Positions 1 through 8,118 of a stretch of 14,373 bases of DNA are shown here, in pieces (positions within the stretch are counted from its first letter, which is position 1; every line of letters begins with the position of its first letter). The notes beneath the pieces are model-generated. The model made no database searches. It was given only the letters and a program-made list of their open reading frames with translations, and was not told the origin of the DNA. The position numbers and the translations under genes were made by a program. This DNA comes from DAITQM01 sp036832975 (GTDB lineage Bacteria; Pseudomonadota; Gammaproteobacteria; Xanthomonadales; Wenzhouxiangellaceae). The DNA lies in the NCBI GenBank assembly GCA_036832975.1, contig DAITQM010000040.1:1-14373 (forward strand), given 5' to 3'.

Positions 1-99
1 GCACTCGCCAGCTTGACCGAGAATTCCGGGAACTTATGCAACAATTGGGTTAACGGTCGCGCCATTCGATTTCCTTACTTAAAACTTACAGGTAATGCC

Positions 100-909
<810 letters not shown>

Positions 910-911
910 AC

Positions 912-3434
912 ATGGGCGGCTTGCTGTTACAAAATTTGCGTTACAGTTTGCGCCATTTGCGAACAGCGCCAGGTTTTAGTGCTGTCGTAATTATCACCCT
1001 GGCGCTCGGCATCGGCGCCAACACCGCCGTGTTTTCGCTGTTTCATCAGTTGCTGCTGCAACCTTTGCCGGTGCCTGAGCCCGAACGCCTGGTCAATTTC
1101 GGCGCGCCGGGCCCGAAATGGGGCTCGACCACGTGCAGCATCGCCGGCGATTGCGAGCAGGTATTCAGTTATCCGTTGTTTCGCGATCTCGAAAAGTTGT
1201 CTTTACCGCCATTGGCGGGGATTGCCGCGCATCGGGATTTCAGCGCCAATATCGCTTTCGATGGGCGCACCGTGAACGAAGAGGCATTACTCGTTTCCGG
1301 CGATTATTTTTCGGTACTCGGCTTGACGCCGGCCGCCGGCCGGCTGATCGATCAACGCGATGATCAAATCGTCGGCGATGGCCCGGTTGCGGTGCTCAGT
1401 CATGCCTGGTGGCAGCGCGAGTTCGGCGGCGATCTTCAGGTACTGAATCGGACATTGATCATCAATGGCCAGTCGTTGACGATTATCGGCGTCGCGCCGG
1501 CGGGCTTCGATGGCACGACGATCGGCGTCCGGCCGCGGGTCTTCGTGCCGGTGACGTTGCGCTGGCTGATGCAGCCCGGCATCCGTAACGATGCCGACGA
1601 TCGCAAAAGTTATTGGCTGTATCTGTTCGGACGCATGAACGACGGGATCACGCCGGATGCAGTCCGGGCCGCGATCAACGTCCCCTACCGCGCGATCATC
1701 AACGATATCGAAACGCCGCAGCAGGAAGGCATGAGCGAGGCGACGATGGCCCGGTTCCGGGCCCGGGAAATCACCGTGGAACCCGGCGCGCGCGGCCAAA
1801 GCTTTGTGCCTGACGAAGCGCGTGTTCCGTTGACGATGCTGCTGGCGGTCACCCTGTTGGTATTGCTGATCGCTGCAGCAAATATCGCCAACCTGTTGCT
1901 GGCCCGGGCGGCGTCGCGCGCCGGAGACATGGCGGTACGTCTGGCGCTGGGCGCCGGGCGCCGGCGCTTGATGATTGAGCAGATGACCGAGGCCGGGCTG
2001 CTTGCCGCGGCCGGTGGCTTGGCTGGTGTGCTGACCGCGGGCGGAGTGCTGCGCGCCATGATCGCCTTGTTGCCGGCCGATATCCTGACCGGCGTGGGTA
2101 TCGATACCCGTTTGCAGCCGTCCATACTGCTCTTCGCCGGTGGCGTCACGCTCGGCGCGTTGTTGCTGTTCGGGCTCTATCCGGCCTTTCACACGACCGG
2201 CCCGACGCTGGGCAGTGTGCTCAAAGGCCAGGGCGGACGCGCCGGAGGCGGGCGCTCGGCGGCACGGCTCAGAACGACCCTGGTCACGGCCCAGATCGCA
2301 TTGGCGACGGGCTTGCTCGCGCTTGCCGGATTGTTTATCCAAAGTTTGCTCAATGTCAGCCGGACCGATCTCGGCTTGCGAGCCGACCGGATCACGATGT
2401 TTTCGGTGTCGCCGGAGCTGAATGGCTACAGTCCCGAACAATCCGCCCAGCTATTCGCCCGTCTCGAAGAGGCGCTGGCGGCGGAACCGGGCACCGCCAC
2501 AGTGACCTCGTCGATGGTCCCGCTGTTGGCCAACAGCAGTTCGGGTAGCAGCGTGTCGGTCGAAGGCTTCGAGAAAACGCCGGATACGGACGACAATTCG
2601 CGTTCCAACCAGATCGGACCGGGATTTTTTAATACGCTCGGCATCCCCCTGCTCGCCGGCCGCGAGTTCGCCCCGGCCGATGCGCTGGACCGGCCTAAAG
2701 TGGCGATCGTCAACCAGGCGTTCGTAAAAAAATTCAACCTCGGCGGCAATCCCGTCGGCAAACGGATGGCGGTCGGCGGGGAAGAAAGCCTCGGTATCGA
2801 AATTGTCGGCTGGGTCGGGGATGCCAAGTACAACAACGTCAGAGACGAGATTCCGCCGCAGTACTTCACGCCGTACCGTCAGAACGAGACGCTCGGGTTT
2901 CTGACTTTTTATGTTCGTTCCGAGCTGGCTGCTGAACAGGTTTACGGATCGATCCGGCGTATCGTAAGCCGGTTCGATCCTCAGTTGCCGGTCGAAAATT
3001 TGAAAACCCTGCCTCAACAGGTCCGCGACAATGTCTTTTTGGATCGCTTTGTCAGCGTCTTAGCGGGGTCGTTCGCAGCGCTGGCCACCTTACTCGCGGC
3101 TCTCGGCCTGTACGGCGTTTTATCTTACACCCTGACCGATCGAACGCGCGAAATCGGCCTGCGCTCGGCCCTCGGCGCCGGCGCCGGCCGCTTGCAGCGC
3201 ATGGTGCTCGGCCAGGTCGGCGTTATGGCTTTGATCGGCGGCATGATCGGCCTGGCGATCGCCCTTGGCGCAGGGCGCGCCGCGCAAACGTTGTTGTTCG
3301 AGATGAGCGCCGTGAATGCAAAGGTCATCACCATAACCTTGCTGCTGCTGGCTTTGGTCGCCCTTGCCGCCGGCTGGCTGCCGGCCCGCCGCGCCGCCCG
3401 GGTGCAGCCGATGGAGGCGTTGCGGTATGAATGA
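912..3434 (+). CDS. ABC transporter permease, duplicated MacB_PCD/FtsX type (P1)
   Basis: Inner-membrane permease of 840 residues, about twice the length of a simple MacB-type permease half, resembling the ~800-aa 'ADOP'-like family. A first membrane helix (about 20-42, with ALGIGANTAVFS) is followed by a periplasmic MacB_PCD-like domain, three helices (about 305-333, 360-385, 405-425), another helix (456-478), a second periplasmic domain, and three final helices (717-742, 770-790, 806-826). The family ending QPMEALRYE is intact. I chose the ATG at 912, 2 nt after the ATPase stop, because it begins the typical amphipathic N-terminus; the frame extends up to 702 but there it only shadows the ATPase. 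The final Tyr-Glu-stop codons contain an ATG (3427) overlapping the stop by 8 nt, as in the other permeases here, but the gene it once served is no longer present. Confidence 0.93.
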   Translation: MGGLLLQNLRYSLRHLRTAPGFSAVVIITLALGIGANTAVFSLFHQLLLQPLPVPEPERLVNFGAPGPKWGSTTCSIAGDCEQVFSYPLFRDLEKLSLPPLAGIAAHRDFSANIAFDGRTVNEEALLVSGDYFSVLGLTPAAGRLIDQRDDQIVGDGPVAVLSHAWWQREFGGDLQVLNRTLIINGQSLTIIGVAPAGFDGTTIGVRPRVFVPVTLRWLMQPGIRNDADDRKSYWLYLFGRMNDGITPDAVRAAINVPYRAIINDIETPQQEGMSEATMARFRAREITVEPGARGQSFVPDEARVPLTMLLAVTLLVLLIAAANIANLLLARAASRAGDMAVRLALGAGRRRLMIEQMTEAGLLAAAGGLAGVLTAGGVLRAMIALLPADILTGVGIDTRLQPSILLFAGGVTLGALLLFGLYPAFHTTGPTLGSVLKGQGGRAGGGRSAARLRTTLVTAQIALATGLLALAGLFIQSLLNVSRTDLGLRADRITMFSVSPELNGYSPEQSAQLFARLEEALAAEPGTATVTSSMVPLLANSSSGSSVSVEGFEKTPDTDDNSRSNQIGPGFFNTLGIPLLAGREFAPADALDRPKVAIVNQAFVKKFNLGGNPVGKRMAVGGEESLGIEIVGWVGDAKYNNVRDEIPPQYFTPYRQNETLGFLTFYVRSELAAEQVYGSIRRIVSRFDPQLPVENLKTLPQQVRDNVFLDRFVSVLAGSFAALATLLAALGLYGVLSYTLTDRTREIGLRSALGAGAGRLQRMVLGQVGVMALIGGMIGLAIALGAGRAAQTLLFEMSAVNAKVITITLLLLALVALAAGWLPARRAARVQPMEALRYE
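3390..3429 (+). repeat. 40-bp direct repeat, copy 1 (native 3' end of P1)
   Basis: This is the coding sequence for the conserved permease C-terminus (Arg-Ala-Ala-Arg through Leu-Arg-Tyr). The same 40 bases recur without a mismatch at 4811-4850, on the other side of the minus-strand ATPase. This copy is the native one, since it continues into the Glu codon and stop of P1. P2 and P3 have related endings but diverge at several positions, so the perfect match points to a recent duplication rather than family conservation. Confidence 0.9.
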
Positions 3435-3480
3435 TCTCGATTCAGATCTGATCAAGGGCCACGGGTGCACTCGTGCGGCG

Positions 3481-4713
3481 TCAAGACCACAAGCTGCTCA
3501 CGGGCAGCGCTGCCATCCGGGGGCCGAACGGCGTGGCTTCGGGAGCGGCGCTCAACAGTACCCCGAAGTGGAAACGCTTACCCAAGCGGTCGGCGAGGAA
3601 GCGCAGGCCGTGCAAATCCGCTGCTCCAGGCGTGCTCGTCGCCTTCACCTCGATCCCGACGATCCGTCCATCGGGGTGCTCGAGGAGCAGATCGACCTCG
3701 GCGCCGCCGCGGTCCCGAAAGTGCCACAGCGACGGGCGGTGCTCCGACCACGTCAACTGCTTGCGTATCTCATTTATGACGAAGGTTTCGAGCAACTGAC
3801 CCAGCGGTCCCCCCGGTTTCTCGACGGTTGTGCGGGTGGCCTGCACCAAATGCGCGGCGAGTCCGCTGTCGGCCAGCATCAGCTTGGGACGCCGAACGAC
3901 CTTGCTGCTCAGATTTGCCGACCAGGCGGGAACGAGGTGGACGAGGAACGCAGTCGCCAGGAGCGCCAGGTAACCATCGGTCGTGCGAGCCGGTACACCG
4001 AAGGCGTTGGCCACATTGGTGACGTTGAGTTCGGTAGCGGTACGGGCCGCACACAGCCGCAAAAGCCGGGGCAGCTCGGCCAGGCGCTCGATTGCGGCGA
4101 GCTCGCGGATCACGCTTCGGGTGGCGGTGGTGGCGTAGTCATCGAACCAGCGGAGGCGCCGCGCCGGTACGCGACGAACCGCTTCGGGAAAGCCGCCGGT
4201 AAGGATGCGATCGATCAGTTGGCGCCGGTTGACCTCCCCGCTTCGAACCAGCTCGCGCGGCGCATCGAACAGCCGGTCAACAAAGCGGTCGGTAGTGCCG
4301 GCCAGTTCGCCTTGAGAAAACGGCCACAACTCCAGCGTCTCAACCCGTCCCACGAGGGCATTCGCCATGTCGGGTGCCACCAGGAGTCGCGACGATCCGG
4401 TGAGCAGGAATCGCCCCGGCCGGCGGTCTCGATCGACTTCCGCCTTGATCGCACGGAACAAGGTGGGGACGAGTTGGACCTCGTCGATCACGAGGGTGTT
4501 GACCAGCCGATCGACAAAGGCGCGTGGGTCCAGTTGTGCCGCTTCGCGGCTGGCAGGGTCGTCGAGCGTGACGAATTCACTCGTGCCCCGATACGGCAGG
4601 GATTGCACGAGCGTCGTCTTGCCGACCTGCCGCGCTCCGTTGATCACGACGACAGGTGTATCGGAAAGCGCTTCCTGGACGCGTGTCCGTATGGCTCGAG
4701 TCAGCAATTCCAT
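3481..4713 (-). CDS. AAA ATPase with DUF4143-type C-terminal domain
   Basis: A 410-residue protein of the AAA_14/DUF4143 group, whose cellular role is generally unknown. Residues 1-~190 form the P-loop ATPase: Walker A GARQVGKT (26-33), Walker B LVIDEVQ (74-80), sensor LLTGSS (103-108). The C-terminal half fits DUF4143 and carries a nuclease-fold-like signature, E339-V-D341 followed by E355-V-K357, the arrangement of PD-(D/E)XK proteins; catalysis is not shown. I chose the ATG at 4713 because homology begins directly there (MELLTRAI) and a promoter lies just upstream. The frame continues to 4959, but that part reads through the 40-bp repeat and the toxin-gene side and is not family-like. The gene opposes the surrounding operon and is enclosed by the direct repeat, so it looks acquired. 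Such ATPases often travel with toxin-antitoxin genes, as here. Confidence 0.9.
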   Translation of the reverse strand: MELLTRAIRTRVQEALSDTPVVVINGARQVGKTTLVQSLPYRGTSEFVTLDDPASREAAQLDPRAFVDRLVNTLVIDEVQLVPTLFRAIKAEVDRDRRPGRFLLTGSSRLLVAPDMANALVGRVETLELWPFSQGELAGTTDRFVDRLFDAPRELVRSGEVNRRQLIDRILTGGFPEAVRRVPARRLRWFDDYATTATRSVIRELAAIERLAELPRLLRLCAARTATELNVTNVANAFGVPARTTDGYLALLATAFLVHLVPAWSANLSSKVVRRPKLMLADSGLAAHLVQATRTTVEKPGGPLGQLLETFVINEIRKQLTWSEHRPSLWHFRDRGGAEVDLLLEHPDGRIVGIEVKATSTPGAADLHGLRFLADRLGKRFHFGVLLSAAPEATPFGPRMAALPVSSLWS

Positions 4714-4719
4714 GGACGA

Positions 4720-4748
4720 ATTATGCTGCGGAATTGTCCAAGGTTCAA
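4720..4748 (-). promoter_or_regulatory. Sigma70-like promoter of the DUF4143 ATPase, apparently leaderless
   Basis: On the minus strand TTGAAC (4748-4743) and CATAAT (4725-4720) are separated by exactly 17 nt, a good match to -35/-10 elements. The -10 ends only 6 nt before the ATG at 4713, so transcription should begin at or next to the start codon. No Shine-Dalgarno sequence is visible, consistent with a leaderless message. The call rests on the motifs only. Confidence 0.55.
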
Positions 4749-4810
4749 CTGCCGATTCGTCCCGGACGATGCAGCGGATTTGTCTCAGTCTGGGATGCTT
4801 CCCGGCGCAT

Positions 4811-4850
4811 CGCGCCGCCCGGGTGCAGCCGATGGAGGCGTTGCGGTATG
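4811..4850 (+). repeat. 40-bp direct repeat, copy 2 (orphan permease gene end)
   Basis: Perfect copy of 3390-3429. Here it is an orphan: no permease frame precedes it, and after the Tyr codon the sequence departs from the native Glu-stop ending. A few bases immediately upstream also loosely resemble the P1 sequence. It lies in the 172-nt gap between the DUF4143 ATPase start and the toxin stop, and marks the right boundary of the segment carrying that ATPase. Confidence 0.9.
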
Positions 4851-4885
4851 TCGGTGCAAGGCCGTTGCCGGATACTGGAAGGAGT

Positions 4886-5308
4886 TCAGTACCGCGCAGG
4901 CAGGATGCGAAACCGCTTGCGCCCGCCGATGCGGTATGTCTCGAAATCGTTGTGGTCAACAGTGAAAACGGTCGATAGCGATTCGCGTTGCGCGAGGTGT
5001 ACGAGCGTGGCGTCCGCGAAGTCCATCGGCCGGTCGCGGTATTTTTGCATCAGCGCCTCCACGTCGGGCAGGTCGTGGTCCGTGATGGAGAGGACGGTGA
5101 CCGCGCCCGAGCGGACGAAAGCCCAGGCAACGTCCGTTTCGTGGGGGTTGTCAGCCACCAGGTGGAACAGCTCGGTCAATACGGCTTCCGTCGTGACCAG
5201 CGGCAGTCGCAGATCGGCGAACGCGGCGCGGCAGCGCTCGTGCCAGCGATCGGCGCGATCGAGATACGCCAGGAGCGCGCCCGTATCCGCCAGCGCTCTA
5301 ATGCGCAC
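4886..5308 (-). CDS. vapC: VapC-family PIN-domain toxin (putative ribonuclease)
   Basis: Type II toxin of 140 residues, expected to cut RNA with a Mg2+-dependent acidic site. The PIN acidic residues are in place: D8 in ALADTGALL, E41/E46 in TTEAVLTEL, D96 and D99 in DFADATLVHLA, and D118 in FTVDHNDF. I chose the GTG at 5308, which overlaps the antitoxin stop by 11 nt (5298-5308), as is typical of these pairs. A longer reading from an ATG at 5395 would run inside the antitoxin gene and adds nothing PIN-like. The partner is the ribbon-helix-helix protein immediately upstream. Nothing suggests truncation or loss of activity. The RNA target cannot be predicted. Confidence 0.88.
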   Translation of the reverse strand: MRIRALADTGALLAYLDRADRWHERCRAAFADLRLPLVTTEAVLTELFHLVADNPHETDVAWAFVRSGAVTVLSITDHDLPDVEALMQKYRDRPMDFADATLVHLAQRESLSTVFTVDHNDFETYRIGGRKRFRILPARY

Positions 5309-5591
5309 GGTCTTTGTGCTTGCGCAAGCGTTCGCGAACGAGCCGCCGCGCACGCTCGCTCCGCCTCGGATCGGAACCGGATATGCACCCCGCAAAGCGC
5401 GCCGCGCGGGCGTGCAACAAGCGTTGCCGCTCGGCTTCCGTATCCGAGTCCCGGCCCGCCGCGCTCAGGCTTTCGGTGACGATCTCTTCGAGCAGATCGG
5501 CGACCGATCGGTTTTGCCGGCGCGCCGCCTCTTCCAGGGCCGCCTTGGTCACCGGAGTGAGCCGCCAAGTATATACCTCAGTCTTCTGCAT
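5298..5591 (-). CDS. Ribbon-helix-helix antitoxin of the VapC partner
   Basis: A 97-residue protein encoded directly upstream of, and overlapping, the PIN toxin. The N-terminus (EVYTWRLTPVTKAALEEAAR, then NRSVADLLEEIV) reads as a short beta strand followed by two helices, the ribbon-helix-helix DNA-binding fold, covering about residues 3-45. The rest is rich in Arg, Glu and Ala and should wrap the toxin. By analogy with known pairs it would neutralise the toxin and repress its own promoter. A perfect 19-bp palindrome overlaps its start codon and -10 element, which fits that role. The ATG at 5591 is the only reasonable start. No Shine-Dalgarno sequence is evident and the promoter position implies a leaderless transcript. 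Confidence 0.85.
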   Translation of the reverse strand: MQKTEVYTWRLTPVTKAALEEAARRQNRSVADLLEEIVTESLSAAGRDSDTEAERQRLLHARAARFAGCISGSDPRRSERARRLVRERLRKHKDRAH

Positions 5592-5609
5592 GCATTACAT
5601 TGTAATGCA
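5591..5609. promoter_or_regulatory. 19-bp palindromic operator at the toxin-antitoxin promoter
   Basis: Two perfect 9-bp arms, TGCATTACA and TGTAATGCA, flank one central base. The site covers the first base of the antitoxin ATG and its -10 element, the expected place for an autoregulatory operator bound by a ribbon-helix-helix antitoxin. Binding is inferred. Confidence 0.6.
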
Positions 5610-5627
5610 ATAATCGGTTCGGGTCAA
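5599..5627 (-). promoter_or_regulatory. Sigma70-like promoter of the toxin-antitoxin operon
   Basis: On the minus strand TTGACC (5627-5622) and TACAAT (5604-5599) are 17 nt apart; each matches consensus at 5 of 6 positions. The -10 ends 7 nt before the antitoxin ATG, so the message is probably leaderless. The -10 lies inside the palindrome at 5591-5609, so a bound repressor would block it. Confidence 0.62.
5606..5614 (+). promoter_or_regulatory. Possible extended -10 promoter in front of P2
   Basis: TGCAATAAT matches an extended -10 (TG-N-AATAAT) with no convincing -35. A transcript from here would start near 5621 and give P2 a leader of about 45 nt containing its GAGG ribosome site. It overlaps the right arm of the toxin-antitoxin palindrome. 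Weak, motif-only call. Confidence 0.3.
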
Positions 5628-5665
5628 CACACCATGAAACAAAGGAATTTTTCGAGGTTCAGGTG

Positions 5666-8074
5666 ATGATAGTCGAAGAATTACGCAATGCCTGGCGCGG
5701 GCTGTTGACCCGGCCGGCTCACACGGCGCTTTCGATCGGCATTCTGTCATTGGGCTTGGGCGCGATGCTGTTCACGCTCGGTATCGTGAATGGCATCGTG
5801 CTTGAGCCGCTGCCGTTTCCGCATGCCGAGCGGTTGGTTGCCGTTGGTCACTCGCGCACCGGTAGCAGGAGCGTGGGCAGTCTGACCGGCGCTGATTTTC
5901 TGCTGGTGGAAGAGGCACTGAGCGGAATAGAACCCATTGCCGCTTATGCGGAAATCGATGCCAACTTGAGGCTGTCCCCGGGACACGGCTTACGGCACTA
6001 CGCCGGCGTTGCGGTGAGTCATGGCCTGCTCGATCTGCTCGGTGTCAAGCCGATAAGGGGGCGTGATTTCGCGCCGGCCGACGATCAACCGGGCGCGCCG
6101 TTGACCGTGATGCTCGGGGAGCAGACCTGGCGCAATGATTTCGGCGCCGACACAAAAATCATCGGCCGCGGGATTCAAGTCAATGGCGAGACGGCCACGG
6201 TCATCGCCGTGCTGCCGAGTGGCTTCGCGTTTCCCCGGGTCGGCGAAATCTGGTTACCGCGCAGACTGGCCAGGGATGACTGGCGGGAAAGCCAGGTGGT
6301 TGGTTTGCTTAAACCGGCGGTGTCGCCGACTGAGGCGCAAGCGGAATTGGACGCGATCGCACAAAATCTGGGCTCTCGATTGCAAGGTCAGCGTGATCAT
6401 CGCCGATTGATGGCGGTGCCGCTCAGTGAGCGGTTTGCCGATCCAACCACTCGCCGTTACCTGTGGATGATGTTCGCCACCGGTTTGATGGTGCTGTTGA
6501 TCGCCTGTGTCAACGTCGGCAATCTGCTATTGGCCCGCGCGCAAACCCGCCGGCGTGAGTTGGCGTTACGCAGCGTGCTGGGCGCGCACCGCGGCCTGTT
6601 GTTGAGAACGCTGTTATTCGAGGTCCTGATCCTCAGCATAACGGCGACCGTCACCGGCCTGCTGTTGGCCGAATTCGGTGGCCGCTGGCTGCTCGATTTA
6701 TTGCTGACCAATGAACTGACGCCGGCCTATTACGTGAATCTAGGAGTCGACACGAGGATGCTCGGATTCGGTTTGGCCGCGGCACTGATCACCACCCTAG
6801 CAGCCGGACTTTGGCCTGCGCTGGAAGTCGCATCGGATATGCCGCATACGGCCTTGCGCGATGGCGACAAAGGTTCGCCGGGTAGTTTTGCCCGCATGAT
6901 GCGCGGCTTGGTGACCGCGGAAATTGCGTTAACGATGATCTTGCTGATCGCCGCGATGACCTTTGCCAAGGGACTGCAAGCGCTGGCAACGCTGGATCTC
7001 GGCAGCCGCGCCGATCCAGCGCGTATCCTGACCGCCCGAATTGAACTTTACCCCGGTCAATACCCATCAAGCGGAGATCGCATCGCGCTGTACGGGCGAT
7101 TAGCTGCGCGTCTGAATGCGATTCCCGGAGTAGCAGCAGCATCCGTGGCGACCGCGGTGCCTGGAGTGCGCTACAACGGTCACGAACTGCTGGCGGCGGA
7201 AGGTGAAGCCGGACCGGCGGATAGTTTTCTGCAAGCCACGCAGGGGCGCGTTGATGAACACTTTCTTGATACCTATGACATCCCGTTGATTGCCGGTCGG
7301 AATTTCGATGAGCGTGACCGAGCCGATAGCGAGCCAGTGGTCATCATCGACCAACGGTTGGCTGAACGACTGTGGCCCGGACGCGATCCGCTTGGGCACC
7401 AACTGCGCCTTAATCCGCAGCGCGAGGACGCACAGTCTTTGACCGTGGTTGGTATCACTGCCGCCTTGAATCTGGGCGACGAAAACGATTATGCCATGCC
7501 GAGTTTTCTGTTGCCGTTGCGCCAACATCCTGTGCGGTGGGCCACCCTCGCGATCCGCACGCTCGGCGACGCCGCTGTTTTTGCGCCGCGACTGACGGCC
7601 GCGGTTCATGCCGAGGATGCGGATATCCCGGTGTACGAGTCGCGCACCCAGCAACAGGGGCTGCGTATAGCCCGTATCGGCCCTGTGGTGCTAACACAGG
7701 TCTTCAGCAGTATTGGATTGCTGGCCTTGCTGCTGGCCGCCGCTGGGCTGTATGGCGTGTTGGCATTTGCCGTCGCACAACGGACCCGCGAAATCGGAAT
7801 CCGCCGTGCCGTCGGCGCCGGCCGCGGCGGCATCGTACGTGCCACGGTTGCGCATACCGCAGGGCAACTCGGGATCGGGCTGACCATCGGAATCGCCCTC
7901 GGGCTGCCTTGGTCAGGTCTGCTCGCTGATCCATTGATGCAGACCCGAGGCTACGATTGGCCCGTGTTCACAGTGGTGATATTCGTCATTGCGGCAGCCG
8001 CGTTGGCCGCCAGCCTGGTGCCGCTTCGCCGGGCGCTGCAAATCGATCCGATGGAGGCGTTACGGTATGAATAA
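5666..8074 (+). CDS. ABC transporter permease, duplicated MacB_PCD/FtsX type (P2)
   Basis: Second large permease, 802 residues, same architecture as P1: N-terminal helix (about 14-40) ahead of the motif LEPLPFPHAERLV, periplasmic domain, helices at about 265-295, 316-338, 366-386 and 415-437, a second periplasmic domain, then helices at 678-704, 736-755 and 768-790, ending in DPMEALRYE. GAGG at 5654-5657 lies 8 nt before the ATG at 5666; a GTG directly before it (5663) is an alternative start. It is cut off from the ATPase and P1 by the minus-strand insertion, so it needs read-through or its own promoter. Its last codons hold the overlapping ATG (8067) seen in the sister permeases, here leading only into a 13-codon frame. 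It is clearly divergent from P1, so not a recent duplicate. Confidence 0.93.
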   Translation: MIVEELRNAWRGLLTRPAHTALSIGILSLGLGAMLFTLGIVNGIVLEPLPFPHAERLVAVGHSRTGSRSVGSLTGADFLLVEEALSGIEPIAAYAEIDANLRLSPGHGLRHYAGVAVSHGLLDLLGVKPIRGRDFAPADDQPGAPLTVMLGEQTWRNDFGADTKIIGRGIQVNGETATVIAVLPSGFAFPRVGEIWLPRRLARDDWRESQVVGLLKPAVSPTEAQAELDAIAQNLGSRLQGQRDHRRLMAVPLSERFADPTTRRYLWMMFATGLMVLLIACVNVGNLLLARAQTRRRELALRSVLGAHRGLLLRTLLFEVLILSITATVTGLLLAEFGGRWLLDLLLTNELTPAYYVNLGVDTRMLGFGLAAALITTLAAGLWPALEVASDMPHTALRDGDKGSPGSFARMMRGLVTAEIALTMILLIAAMTFAKGLQALATLDLGSRADPARILTARIELYPGQYPSSGDRIALYGRLAARLNAIPGVAAASVATAVPGVRYNGHELLAAEGEAGPADSFLQATQGRVDEHFLDTYDIPLIAGRNFDERDRADSEPVVIIDQRLAERLWPGRDPLGHQLRLNPQREDAQSLTVVGITAALNLGDENDYAMPSFLLPLRQHPVRWATLAIRTLGDAAVFAPRLTAAVHAEDADIPVYESRTQQQGLRIARIGPVVLTQVFSSIGLLALLLAAAGLYGVLAFAVAQRTREIGIRRAVGAGRGGIVRATVAHTAGQLGIGLTIGIALGLPWSGLLADPLMQTRGYDWPVFTVVIFVIAAAALAASLVPLRRALQIDPMEALRYE

Positions 8075-8108
8075 TTCCCTATCCTCGCTTGGCACGAAAA
8101 AAACTTAG
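8067..8108 (+). other. 13-codon mini-frame overlapping the P2 stop; possible remnant of an ATPase start
   Basis: The ATG overlaps the P2 stop by 8 nt and reads MNNSLSSLGTKKT, then stop. Its first five residues, and 14 of the first 16 bases, equal the start of the mini-ATPase at 10553 (MNNSLIRL), which overlaps P3 in the same way. This suggests a permease-to-ATPase junction whose ATPase was lost. It could also be coincidence or an unused coupling start. It occupies most of the 44-nt gap between P2 and P3. Confidence 0.3.
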
Positions 8109-8118
8109 AGGAAATAAC

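Noticed and set aside
13..60. Possible sigma70 promoter before the first ATPase (TTGACC at 13-18)
   Set aside because: With 16-nt spacing the -10 candidate TATGCA matches at only 3 of 6 positions, and the upstream region is cut by the window edge.
1287..2441. Minus-strand open frame of 384 codons inside P1
   Set aside because: Shadow of the permease gene; the composition (Arg, Gln, His rich) shows no recognisable motif.
3364..4965. Long plus-strand open frame (533 codons) antisense to the DUF4143 ATPase
   Set aside because: Its sequence is low-complexity Arg/Gly/Pro text typical of the opposite strand of a GC-rich gene. The minus-strand frame has clear Walker and DUF4143 motifs.
4656..5666. 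Plus-strand open frame (336 codons) over the toxin-antitoxin region
   Set aside because: It is antisense to well-supported VapC and antitoxin genes, spans a promoter and a palindrome, and shows no domain.
8089..8105. Possible sigma54 promoter before P3 (TTGGCACG followed by an A-run)
   Set aside because: The -24 half is excellent, but the -12 position lacks the required GC, so it does not qualify without experimental start mapping.
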